Under the pieces are notes generated by a model. The model was not told where the DNA came from, made no database searches, and was given only the letters and a program-made list of their open reading frames with translations. Positions 23,640-35,690 of a DNA stretch of 64,000 bases are shown here, one piece after another (the stretch's first letter is position 1; every line of letters starts with the position of its first letter). The stretch covers positions 17,230,317-17,294,316 of the forward strand of contig NC_089312.1 in the NCBI RefSeq assembly GCF_036669915.1. Reading direction: 5' to 3'. The stretch is from Pocillopora verrucosa (lineage: Eukaryota; Cnidaria; Anthozoa; Scleractinia; Pocilloporidae). The translations under genes and the position numbers were made by a program.

Positions 23640-25499
23640 AGGTATGATAAATCCCTCTGACATCCATGCCAAACAAATAAGACTGAACAACCAATCAAAA
23701 AGAGAATTTTTGGGTAATCAGTACCATATCGTGGATATTGACAACTGGTCAATATAACACAAAGCAAACGTCACCGCACGTCTAACACTTCAATGCTGAT
23801 ATTGAACGCACAAAAAATCAAGGATGTTTTACTTTTTAAGACACAGATGATGGCAAACAAAAGCAATGAGCAGGAAGTCATATGTCTGGTTCATAATTAT
23901 AATATCAAGCCGAACTAACCGTCGAGTTGAAAGCCAGCCAACGAGTGGAAATCACGTTAATTCGGTGAAGTATCGACCTTTGTTTTTCTTATCACGCAAT
24001 ATAACTCACTCTTGAGTAGCAGTAAGAAGTAAAATCATTTTTATAAAGAGGTTATTCATATTACAGCCAACCAGCATGTAAGAATCACGTATCGATCCAC
24101 TTTACCTGATAATGCAATATAGTTCTCCTATAAATAGTAATTAAAAACCAAACCGACTGAAAAATAAATAGTTTCGCCTAATTTGGACATGAGAAACGTG
24201 ATCACAAGGTTCTGTATTTTTCAGGTTTACTGAATACTGCTCATTACTCATTGTGCTCGCATTGTATACCTACTTACAGAAAATGTGGCTTAATTTTGTA
24301 CTTTATCATTGGCAATAATATGTCACTGACACGGTCAAAGCAGAACAAAGCTTCTTGCTGTCATTCACTAACCAAAATACCGCTTGCTGGACAATGATAA
24401 AAAAGGGTGAACGAGCTTATTTTTGAGTTGCTGACACATTAGACCAGAATTTAGGGTGTTTCTGTAAGCTGTGGTGTAATTGTGGCAACTCAATTATATC
24501 TTGACGATATTAACCTGTACAGCCCCGTGACTGCAAATTTATCGGATGCCATAATCAGACTGGCCATTTAAAACCCATCAAGCCATTTATCCATCAATCC
24601 GCAGGTTAAACAGCGTTCTGAGCCTCCTTGAGTTCCTTTAAAACGGATATGGACTTTTATCTCCCTTATCAGGCCATGAAACAGACATATTTCAACTTGC
24701 TCTGAACATGAGCCGTTGACAGCTTCTAAGATCCAACAAAAATCCAGAAAGTGTCTTTGGCCAGGAGGAATTGCGAAAACGACCTAAAATTATTTCTTTA
24801 AAGACGTTCAGGGATACTGAGGACGCGAACAATATTTCAAGGGCGGTCTGGGGAATCCTGAAGCTAATTCAAAGAGTTTGAATCCCTGTTTGTTTGACTC
24901 TTTTATGTCAATTCTGAGAAAATTATTTCCCTCTAACAGTCACTATTCATTCTCCAGATTCTCTCCCCCAGCACAGTCTATTATGGAGTGTACTAAACCC
25001 ATAATATTCCGCAGTGTTCTGAATTTTTCTCACGACGGCCACCGTCACTCAGCATAATATGAAATACGAAAAACAAAGTCTTCTCTCTTATATTAGGTAC
25101 GTATGCCGCGAGTTTATAATTCTGATGTCTCGAAAAAGCACGGAAGGGAGCATGGAGTAAAAGGAAAGATAAATTAAGTAACAAATGGCACTGCGTTCCA
25201 GTATCAAGCCTATAGATAGCATTTTGAATCGAAATAAATCTAACCTACCCTAAAACGGTAGGAAACTATGTACTGATATGTAACGTTGCATTTAGAAATC
25301 TCCTTGAAATTTTCTGTCGGTACAACTGTGGTTTAATTTCAAGTTTCCTAAAAAACGGGATCAACAGATAATTGTGTTTACCGCAAAACAAAAAAAAGGT
25401 TAGTGTGTTGCTTTGAGCCTTGAGTGCATAGTTTGGGGAATTAATATTTTTAACTTCTCAACGGAACTTAATCCATATTGATCATTTTTTCTTTTTATA
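23640..25499. other. Intergenic, no gene seen
   Basis: Upstream side of the nuclease gene. No splice-bounded coding frame or repeat recognised. Confidence 0.5.
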
Positions 25500-25895
25500 A
25501 CCGACCTCGAAATTTCATCGAATTTCTTTTAGCAAACCGCGGCCCTTATTTACAGCGTGTATTGCCTTACTGAATCACCCACGACTGGACCGGTAGGATC
25601 TGGCACTCTCTTACCAGACCACTCAGAGCCTTTTTGGCAGCTAGTGACGTCAATTTGGTCAGTGTCCATCGTGGGCCTTGTTTACATAATTTCCGGGAAT
25701 TTCACCTTTAAAACATCTAAACGGAACAAAAAAACCATACTCTTGTTTCTTTTTAATCACGACTTCGAAGGTTCATTAAATTCCTTTTAGTTAGCCGCCG
25801 CTTCTATTTATACCGCGTAGTGCCTATTGAATTTACTGATTATCCGTGACTGTGCTGGTATGATCTAACACTGTATTGCAGACCACTTGGCGGCT
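25500..25895 (+). repeat. Diverged tandem duplication, ~257 bp period
   Basis: 25500-25640 and 25757-25895 share an ordered series of blocks: acgac/cgacct then tcgaa, cattaaattccttttag, gccgccgct, ttatttaca/ttatacc, agtgcct, tgactg, ggtaggatct/ggtatgatct, and agaccactt/agaccactc. Copies are strongly diverged. An 80-codon frame spans the first copy but has no recognisable product. Confidence 0.6.
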
Positions 25896-26613
25896 TGCGT
25901 TGCTTATCACAAAAAGACAAAAAAATAGTGGAATCTCACCCAAATACATAAATACAACCGGCTCTAAGAGCAAACTTTGACATCCACTCAAGAAACACTA
26001 AATGTCGTAACTTTATTGTGCCCCCTTTGAAGAAGCACCTCGTGGGCGGACAAGTTCTCGTACTGAAGCGCTTATTTCGGCTTCTTCCACCGCCCTTTGT
26101 GAGATCCGCATTAGATTGCTATAGATTTTATATTGCGACAAATTTAAAAACTCTGGAGTTGTTTTAAGATAAAATTATCTCTCACTCTTTTCTAATGAGT
26201 GTTGGCGCAGAACTAAAAAGTGGCAATATCAATCTTGTGAATGAAAGAATCAGTCTTCACCATATTTAACCAACATATGGTTATTTTCAAACTGCTTCAG
26301 GTATTCGTTTGTTGCTAATTTCGTCAAGCGGAATTGTCTCATTTTCTGTCGCATTACGGCCCTATATGCGCAATCAAGAGATGTGAACTTATTATCCAAC
26401 TGCACAAAGTAGAGTACAAGTAACGCTTGAATAGAGTACAAATATCCTGCGATATTGTACGGTTATTTGGACAGTTAGTTACTTTTTACTGTAAAAGAAC
26501 CTGTCTAACCAGTCGGCTATGCGCGCTACGCTTCTCTATCCGCTTTGCCTTTCCCGCCTTATGAGAAATGAACAGAAAGACTTAGCAGAAAAAAACCGTC
26601 GGACAAAAAATAA
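25896..26613. other. Intergenic, no gene seen
   Basis: AT-rich sequence without a supported gene. Confidence 0.4.
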
Positions 26614-26740
26614 CTTATTAGACGTTTTGGTGTGTAGTATCGCTGAGTATTTTGACGAGTTGTGCCGTATTTTGATGAGCCCGTATACAAACAACGAGTA
26701 AAAATACTCAGTGATACTACGCACCAAAACTTCTAATAAG
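26614..26740. mobile_element. Fold-back (MITE-like) element with 40 bp arms
   Basis: Left arm 26614-26653 begins cttattagacgttttggtg; right arm 26701-26740 is its reverse complement with three mismatches in 40. A 47-base spacer separates them. The arms are far longer than a terminator or protein-binding site needs, so a non-autonomous DNA element or its remnant is the best reading. Frames on both strands across it are by-products. Confidence 0.8.
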
Positions 26741-27399
26741 GTGTATATTGATTTTGATATTGATGCCTTCCAGAAGTGAGTAGGTTCCCAGAAGTTCTTC
26801 TTTCCCTGCTAGAGGAGACGTTTTAGTTCAACCATGAAAGAACAGGGATGGGTTAGAATAGAGAAGAGTTGACAAAAAATATTCCAATTTACTCAAGAAA
26901 TGAGAAAATAGTTCTCGATGCACAACCTCTCTTCCGCCACTGGCCAAACTAAAGCGTTCCCAGCCTTGAAATCGGGGGGCCAAGAAACAATCAGGTTCCT
27001 GTGCAAATTCAGAAGGCTGAGGCATTTAATGTAAAAGTCACAACAAATGCTTATGTTTACATTAATGTAAAAGGTCAAATCCAGTCACACTTCTAATAAT
27101 TTTAATCTGTACTTTGTTCCTAAATAAAAAAAAAGCTAAAAATAAGAATATTGGTTGCTATACATTATTTTTGTAATATAATTAGCAGTTCTTTGTATTA
27201 ATGATGTTTACAATGTCAAGAAAATTTCAGACTCAATGTGCTGTAACATTTTCCTTTTTGGGAGTTTTTTAGAAATTCAGTACATGTACTGTATAGACTC
27301 AATATAAATGGCAAAAAATTACAATGAGACTCCCACATTAGTCATAAAAGGTGACAATAATTTAATTGGATTACAGTTAAGGATGTTCTCGTGCCCATT
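26741..27399. other. Intergenic, no gene seen
   Basis: AT-rich spacer leading into satellite block 2. Confidence 0.4.
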
Positions 27400-30235
27400 A
27401 TTTTCATTTTCATCTCGCACACTCTCAGAATGCTCTTTAAATCGATTGTCTCGTCAGTATCTCGCGAACTCTGATTAAATTCTTTCTTCAAATAATGCGT
27501 CATTATCTCGCGCACTTTTCGGACTCTCTTCAAATCGATTGTTCTGTCGGCATCTCGTGCACTCTGAGATACTTCTTTCGTTCGATAATTTCGAACTAAA
27601 CAGTTGTGGATTGAGGATCCTCTTTAGTTCGATTGTTTCGTTAGTATCTCGGGCACTCTGAAGATTATAGTTGGTCCGATTGTTTTTTCGTTAGTTCCTC
27701 ACGCACTCGGAGGGTTCTCTACAGTCCGATTGTTTTGTTAGTATATCTAGCGCACTCTTAGTAATCTTTTTCATTCAATCGTTTCATTATTAATTATTGC
27801 ACGCACTTCTTGGATTTTCTCTATTCCGACTGTCTCGTTAGAATCTCACCCACTCTTAGTTTTCTCTTGGTGAGATTGTCACGTTAGTATCTCATGCACT
27901 CTAATGATTCTCTTTCTTTTGATTGTTTCGTTATTTTATCGCTTACTTATAGAATTCTCTTAAGATCGATTGTTTATCGTTAGTATCTCGCGCACTTTGA
28001 GGATTCTTTTCTGTTCCAGTGTTTCATTGTTATTGCGCACACACTGAGGATTTTCTCTATAACGATTGTTTGGTTAGAATCTTGCGCATTTTGAGGCGAA
28101 TTAAGTTCGATTATCTCGTTAGTATTTCGTGCTCCCGATACTCCCAGGATTATCTTACTTCGTTTGCTTTGTTCCTATCTTGCGCACTCTGAGGATTTTC
28201 TTCAGTGCGATTGTTTCGTTAGTATCTTACGCACTCTTAGCATTCTCATTCATTCAATTGTTTCTTTAGTATCTCGAGCACTTTCGGGATTCTCTTCGAT
28301 TCGATTGTTTTTCGCTAGTATTTCGCGCACTCTGAGGATCTCCTTTCGTTCTATGTGTCATTAGTATCGCGGGCATTTTGAGAATTCTCTTTAGTTCGAT
28401 TCTTTTATTAGTATCGCGCATACTGTGAGGGTTCTTTATAATGTAATTGTTTGGTGAGAATCTTGCGCATTGTGAGGACTATCTTTAGTTCGATTCTCTC
28501 TTTAGTATCTTGCGCACTCTGAGCAATCTATTTAATCTGATTGTTTTGTTAGTATATCGCGCACTGTGAAGATTCTCTTTAGTTTATTATTGTTTCGCTT
28601 GTAACGCGAGCACCCGGAGGATTCTCTTTAGTGCGATTGTTTTTTTGATATCTCACGCACTTTGACCAAACTCTTTAATTCTATTCCTTCGTAACTGCTC
28701 TCGCATTCCGAGGATTTTCTCTAGGGCCAGTGTTTCGTAAATATCTCGCGCTCTTTGAGTAACCTCTTAAGTACGATTTTGTAACTATTATCTAGCGCAC
28801 TCTCAGAATTCGTTTTAGTTCAACCCTTTTATTATAATTTCGCGCACTCTTAGAATGCCCCTTAGATAGATTGTCTCGTTAGCATCTCGAGAATTCTGAT
28901 CAATTTCCTTGGTTCAAATGTGGCGTTATTGTCTCGTACACTACGAGGACTCTCTTTGAACCGATTGTCGCGTTAATATCTTGTGCACTCTGAGTAATTT
29001 CTTTTGTTCGATTGTTTCGTTGGTAGCTCGCACACTCATAGCATACTCTTTAATCCGATTGTTCTGTTGGTATCTCGCGCACTCTGAAATATTCTTTCGT
29101 GCGATTGTTGTGCTCCTATATTTTGCATTCTGAGGCTTCTCTTTAGTGCGATTTCTCTTAGGATACCTCGCGCTCTGAGGATTCTTACTCGTTGTTAGTA
29201 TCTTGAGCACTGTTGGGACTATCTTTAGTTCAATTGTTTCGTGAGTATCTCAAGCACCCTGAGTTTCCCTTTAGTTTGATTATCGTTTTGTTGGTATCTC
29301 GTGCACTTTGAAGATTCTCTTTAGTTTGACTGTTGCAGTAGTGTCTCGCACTCTCTAAGGATTCTCTTTAGTTTGATTGTTTCGTTAGTATCTCGCGCTT
29401 TCCTAGGACTCTCTTTAGGTCGGTTGCTTCTTTAATATCTCGTGCGCTTTGAGGACTCTTTAGTTCAATTGCTTCGTTTAGTATCTCGCTCACTTTGAGG
29501 ATTCTTTTAATCTGATTGTTTCCTTAATATCTCGTGCTCTCTAAGGATTCACTTCAGTTCAGGACTCTTTAGTTCAATTGCTTCGTTTAGTACCTCGCAC
29601 AATTTGAGGATTCTCTCCACTTTGATTGTTTCGCAAATATCTTGCGCTCACTAAGAAATCACTTTAGGTCGATTGTTTCGTTAAACGATTCGTGCACTCT
29701 GATGAACCTCTTAAGTTTGATTACCACGTTAGTTATGAATTCTTTTTCATTGCACTTTTCCGTTAGTATCTCGTTCACTCTTAGGGTGGTCTTTAATTCG
29801 TTTTTTACCTTAGCATCTTGAACGCTCGAATGATTCTCTTTTATTGGATTTTTTCGTTGGTATCTCCGACACTCTCACGGTTCTCTTTAGTTCGTTTGAT
29901 TCGTTTGTTTCCCACCAACTCGGAAGATACCCGTTTAGTTCGATTGTTTCGTTAGTATCTAGTGCACTATAAAGATTCTCCCCAGTTCGATTGCTTTTTG
30001 TTTGTTCCTCGCGCACTCTTAGGATGCCCTTTAGTTCGATTGTTTTCAATGGTATCGCACGCACTCTGAGGATTCTCTTTATTGCCATTGTCTTGGTAGT
30101 ATCTCGCGCATTCTAAAGATTCTCTCTGTTTCGATTGTTTTGTTAGTATCTCGCGCACTCTCGAGATTCTCTTTAGTTTGATTGTTTCGTTATTCTTTCG
30201 GGCACTCTTAAAATTCCATTTAGTTTGATCGTACA
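27400..30235. repeat. Degenerate ~47 bp satellite, block 2
   Basis: Same unit and same strand orientation as block 1 (ttagtatctcgcgcac, tctgaggattctctttag, ttcgattgtttcg), repeated for 2.8 kb with heavy divergence. Local duplications are visible, for example the phrase gttcaattgcttcgtttagta near 29463 and again near 29572. No homogenised 51 bp core is present here. Frames at 28941-29210, 29810-30088 and 29967-30443 (minus) are repeat artefacts. Confidence 0.92.
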
Positions 30236-30593
30236 ATTCCACAGAAAAGCACAAGTAGCCTTCAGAGAGGGCGTATATTTTCTGGAATATGTGCCCCTTC
30301 CTACCTTTGAATGCGCCTCGCTCTCCGTGTTCGCCTCGCGCTTGCCTCAGCTCTCTTGAGTACGCGAAAGAAAAAAAGAAGGATAGAGCTCTGAAGTTTT
30401 TTAAAACACCCAGAGATATCCCTCTGCTGACTTTTATCCACATTTAAAGTGCTTAATTGCCTTTATCTGGTCGGAAGTGTAAAATACAGCCTTCCCTTCC
30501 TAATGACATTATGCGCCGACACGGGTGTAGATTAAACAACATTGGAGCTCCACTGACTCGGAATGCAGAGGGAGGAGATAAATTGTCTGCAGG

Positions 30594-31242
30594 CTTAAGG
30601 TGATTCCTCAGAATTGCACTGCGCATCCTGCACTGCGCATAACGTAATCAGGCGAATAAGCGCGCGCACATTCCGGGAACACGGTATTGTTTTTTAATAG
30701 GTGGACCAGGTAAAGAGGTACGATGGTCTTTAACCTGCACCGTGACTTATCATTTTATTGCATTATTTTTTTTATACAAATTGTCCCCTTTAAATTGGAG
30801 AAGTTAAAAATAATTAATAGAAGGGAAAAAAAGATATGATTAAAAGCGGGAACAAAACCCGTTACTCGATGATGCAAATTATGACCTTGAAAGCAACGAT
30901 TCGAGAAACGTTTTGAATCAATATCGTTTAGAATTGCGTGATTTTTTCATAAAATATATATCAAATTGTTCCATACTCTAGATACTTTCTACCTCCCAAG
31001 TTTTCCTTTAAATACTCTTGCTTCCAGCAACCTCAAAATGTACCGTGAACCGATGAAAGGACGCGCGTGATTGATGCCAGTACAGGCATAAGTGGGGTAA
31101 GTTTGGCTCATCATATCTTATAAACAAGCAATGTGACCTATCTTTTAAATTGTATTATTCGAAACAGGCATTAGTAGGGAACATTTAAGGAAAGTTTAAA
31201 ATAAATTGTTCGATAACTCTTTTTTCTGAGGAATCACCTAAG
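30594..31242. mobile_element. 0.65 kb non-autonomous DNA element with terminal inverted repeats
   Basis: The left end 30594-30613 reads cttaaggtgattcctcagaa and the right end 31224-31242 is its complement (ttctgaggaatcacctaag) with one base missing. The interior has a duplicated tgcactgcgcat word and no coding frame of note. A clear target-site duplication could not be read from the flanks, so the superfamily is undetermined. It inserted about 360 bases beyond the end of satellite block 2. Confidence 0.7.
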
Positions 31243-32049
31243 GGGAAAATATGTTTGGATCATGTTAGCTCGAGTACGTATTTTTACAACTGAACTGATA
31301 AGATGGCTGTACTTGTTTCTTAAATTTAACTGAGCCGTAATTACTATATATCAAGGCACCCTATTTCGTTTTTCAGCTGAACGACGGTGACTTAGGACCT
31401 TTCAAATGATTTTTTGTCGGCCTACCTAGGTTAGTAAATCATATGAATTGCAAATAAGCTTTAAAATTAATATTCATATTTGCACTTAGTCTTGCACGTG
31501 GAACGGAGCTTACGGACTACAAGAAACTTCGGCGCCTTTTTCCGCAAATCTGGGGCTAGGAAAATACGGTATTTCAACAATGTTACTTCAATTGGATATT
31601 GTCCGTTCATGTGTTTTACTTCAAGATTGCCAAACCGAGTGGTTTCTCTTCAAAGTCAAGGATCAGTGATGTCATTTTGTCACGACTTTTCCTAAGGTAA
31701 ATAATCTACGTTTACATACATTTTGTGAGAAAGACAGTGTTCATGTTTCTCTTTGTTAGAAAGGAAAATCAAATTGCTTCGTTAAATGTTAAAGGGAGTG
31801 GTTTGTTACACACAGTAGCGTGTAACACAAATCCTAAATGGCGGCCACCGCCATGACAGTTCTTGTTGAACCACGTGACTTTTAGGGCGGCAGGAGCAAA
31901 ATTCTTCTTTTAATTTTTCCTTATAACTTTTTCAATTTAGGGTTTTTTTAATTTTTTTTATTTTTAATATTTTATGAAGTTCTTTATAATTATGGTATTT
32001 TATTATTTAATTCGTTTTAAACGTGTTTGTTAGTTGTTATTGTTTTTTC
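31243..32049. other. Unassigned region with one weak exon-like segment
   Basis: A plus-strand frame at 31480-31695 follows a ttgcacttag acceptor-like sequence and ends near a cctaag/gtaaat donor-like sequence. No protein family is recognisable. It could be a non-coding leader exon or chance. Confidence 0.25.
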
Positions 32050-34330
32050 TTAAACAATAATATTGAAGGGGACTAATGTCAAACTTGTTAGCTTTTGAAG
32101 CTTTGTGTCAAACTCGATGTTTTCAGAAAAAAAATTTAATTTATTTTTATTCCATTAAGATGCGATCGCTGATACTTGCTCTGAATTTTTTACCAGAGTT
32201 GCAATTGTTTGATATTTTTTGCATTAATCTCTATTTAGATATTTGATGGGTAGCATTGTCTTTTATTGGCCTTTTTGGAGTGAGAACCTTTGATCACAAC
32301 TATCAAATGCCAAATGTTTCCTGATCGAGACAAATCCAGATTGAGAATGCCTCAAAAATTGGCTTTTCTCCAATTTTGTAGGAGTTCTATTTTAGATTTC
32401 TGACAAATTTACTGGTCCCACAATTTGTTTTTTCAAAATTTGTTTTTATTGAAACCTTGGAGTCCTACTGTCAGCTGCCTTAGGTCTTGAGGCTTCAACC
32501 AAATAAAAATTGCCCAAAACATCGATTTTTTTTCATACAGTTTTTTGTATGAAACCCTATAAATATTAAATCTAGTTTACTCCAAAAAATCCCATTTTTT
32601 TTTTTTGTTTTCTTCTTTTTGATTAGTGATGAATTTGAGTTTCTCATAATTTTGATCTTTTCATCTTAACCAATTAAACCCTGAACCATAAAAGTCAAGT
32701 TTGTGAGCTATCAGCTCTTGAGGCTAGTCACAATCAAATTATAACTCTTCTTTTGAGACAGGTGGTTCCTAGAGTTTTTTTTTTCTAAGATTCTTTCTCA
32801 ATCCTCTGATAAATTTTGGGCCAGGCTTTTTCATTAACAATATTAGCATTTTTTCACTTAGTTTAATATGTACCTTGGAACGTCACTCTCATAGGGTTTT
32901 TTTTTCGCTCTAAGTCAAAACAAAATTCAACTTGCTACCAAACCTAATATTTGTGTGGCTTTTTCCAAATATTCTTTATTTTAAGATAACTCATAGGCTT
33001 AACACTCCACTCACTCGACATTGCAATGAGCCTTGTCGTCAAATATGTAAGTAAAGAAAAAAATCACCGAGCTCAGAACGTTCATATTTCCCAAAATTTT
33101 TCGTAATATTCTTTCCATCATTGCTGACAAATTTATGAATGCGACAGTTTTGTACTAGAGGTGTTATAACAAAAAGGAAGTCTTTTTACATATTTTTACT
33201 AACACGTCAACGCCTATTTCTCTTATGCCTATACTCTTATGGCCAAAAGCTAAATTCAAATTCTCGATTATTTTTCAATGCTCGACCTTTTTTAGTAAAA
33301 CAATAATACTGTTAGGGGCCTAACGTAAAACTTGTTGGCTTTTGAAGCTTTGTATAAATAAAACTCAATACGGTCCAAAAAAGAGTTATATTTTATCCCA
33401 TTCATGATGCACTTATTATTACCCTGATAATCTTGTACCAGAGTTTTTTGATATTTTCTACATAATTCTCTTTTTAAATATCTGATGGGCATCATTATAT
33501 TATATTCACTTTTGTGATGAGGATCTATGATCCCAACCATCAAAGATTTAGCATGGGTTAAAAATTTACTTTTCTCGCAATTTTTAGGAGTTCTATTTTA
33601 GATATTTGATAAGTTAAATGTTCCTACATTTTTTTTTTCGAAATGAAAATTGGTTGAAACCTTGAAGTCTTACTGTCACCTGCCTCGAGTCTTAAGGCTA
33701 CAACCGAATTGAAAATTCTCAAAACACTGATTTTTCATATGATTTTTAAAGTAGATTGCTGGAAAATACTCTGAATATTTTGCACCAGGGTTTTCTGTTT
33801 TTATAAAATTAAAAATTTTGACATTTGATTCAGAAAACAGCCTTTGAGCCCAACCGTCAAACACCCAAGTTCTTTAATACTTTCACTAAATACAGAGTGG
33901 TCCTGAAGCTGATATTTTTTAAAAGTACTTTTATTTAGATCTCTGGTAAATTTTTCAAAATTTCAGGTCTTTATTTTGTCGATGTAAACCTCAGAGCCAT
34001 ATATCAAATGTCTTAGCTTTCCAGGCCAAAAAAACAGGTCCAATATCCCTAAAAATATCCCTACTTTTCATTTTCTTATAATTCTTTCCCAGATGATAAT
34101 TGCCTGACCCAAAGTAACTGGTACCTTGTTTTCAAAATCAAATCTTTTTTTCTCAATACAGCAATAATCTGATAGTCCACTGTCAAATGTTCTTTAGGCT
34201 AGAAGCTATTGCGATATGCTCAAAATATTTGTATATCTCAAGTCTTATTAAAACATTTTTAGGATTCTGGAGTTTAGGAAGAGAGTTTATCTGTTACTGT
34301 TACATGCATTTTTTTGTGCAGTAATTCAAC
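32050..34330 (+). repeat. Highly degenerate repeats, spacing about 170 bp, plus a ~1.25 kb duplication
   Basis: Related phrases recur: actgtcagctgccttaggtc (32468), ctgtcacctgcctcgagtct (33672), cccaaccgtcaaacaccc (33850), atatatcaaatgtcttagct (33998) and ccactgtcaaatgttcttta (34178), with spacings often near 130-230 bases. On a larger scale 32050-32540 aligns loosely with 33298-33740 (gttagcttttgaagctttgt, gtaccagag, atatttgatgggtagcatt). The DNA is AT-rich and has poly(T) runs. This looks like an old, decayed tandem family. Confidence 0.55.
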
Positions 34331-35690
34331 AACAACAAATTAAAAGGGTAAGAGTGCTACAAAATTGATATAATTTTTCAAATTGTTCTTGACATTGATC
34401 TTTAACCTTCGGCTAGGTTTTTGATATTCGGCAAGGAACATACAGCTAAACTAGCAGTTGTGATAAATACAAAAGTAAAACTAGTTGATTTAGTTTCAGA
34501 ACAAGGACTGTTGAGCCAGTCATAATTTCTTAATTAAAATCTTCTACCAAAGATAATTACCGTATAATAATCTTACAAATATTTGTTGTCACAAGCCGGA
34601 TAATTTGCTTTTTGTTATTTTTCAAAAATGTCTTTTGGGAATTCTAATATTTATCTTTATTCATATATTTACCAGTTTTTACCACAAATTTTCACGCACC
34701 ATAATTGCTAGTTGCGTCTTAACACTACCGGAAGTTGCGAAAATGGATGGATTATTTTACATTTTGGCTTTTTTCTTCGAAATATAAATAGGAGCACAGT
34801 GGTAATTGTGTTGTAAAGTTTAATGAAGACGCGAGAAACGATAGAAAATAGAATTAAAACTTCAATCAATTTAATTAAAAAATTTTTAAGTTCCCAACTT
34901 CGTCATGATCTCATAGGAATTGCTAACTGACACTGAGAATAACTGTGTTTTGTTATGTGACTGTTAAATTTTGATCTGTCAGCTCAAGATTAAATGGCCC
35001 AATCCCTGAGGACGAAGACCGCAAGCTCTAAAACTTAAATTCATCCCAAAAAACATCTGCAAACTTCTCGAGCTTATTAGAATCTTCATAACGATCGTAT
35101 TTAGTTTACTTGTACATCCAGCTAACCTTTACATTAGTTGGTATATTTTCCCAGCGCTTAGGATTTCAACACTAAATTATGCTCGTTTAATGGGGATTTT
35201 TTATTTTGCGCGACCTACACTTAATCGTTATCTGTGTAAGGTCTATTGCAGTTGTTAACATTTCGTATATTTTTCTTTTATTTTCAGACTGAGCGGCGAA
35301 TATCTCTGATGCTTCAAGCAAGAATCAAACAAGAAAGCCTGCGGTCAGGATCTATTTAGAGGTACAAAACAGATGTAGCAAGTTTCTTCCGAAGATCCGG
35401 CGAGTTAAAGCGGCACTTAAGGACCTTAAGCCAGATGTAAGCAAAAGTTTAATCATGATTTTGAGAAACATACTTAATTATGGGCTGTTTAAAAATTAAT
35501 AATTTTCCCGCCAAAATGGTACAAGCGCCTTTAATACACATGCGCCAATTGTTTTTTTTATTCATTCTGTAAGTAACAATTGTTCAAATATGGCAAATTT
35601 CCCCGTCAAAAGACTGAAAAAAATACGCATACGTCGAATATTTTTTTTTCTGAGTCGTTTTAATGATTTACAGCTGGCCCTTTAAGAGAT
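34331..35690. other. Unassigned, with one exon-like segment at 35311-35437
   Basis: A plus-strand frame running to a ccagat/gtaagc donor at 35437 reads VRIYLEVQNRCSKFL and onwards, but a TGA interrupts it just after the strong ttttcag acceptor at 35288. It could be a 5' UTR exon or a decayed exon. I could not connect it to neighbours. Confidence 0.25.

Noticed and set aside
17770-30235. Possible CRISPR-like array because of regularly spaced repeats
   Set aside because: The repeats are contiguous tandem units with no unique spacers, and the DNA is eukaryotic.
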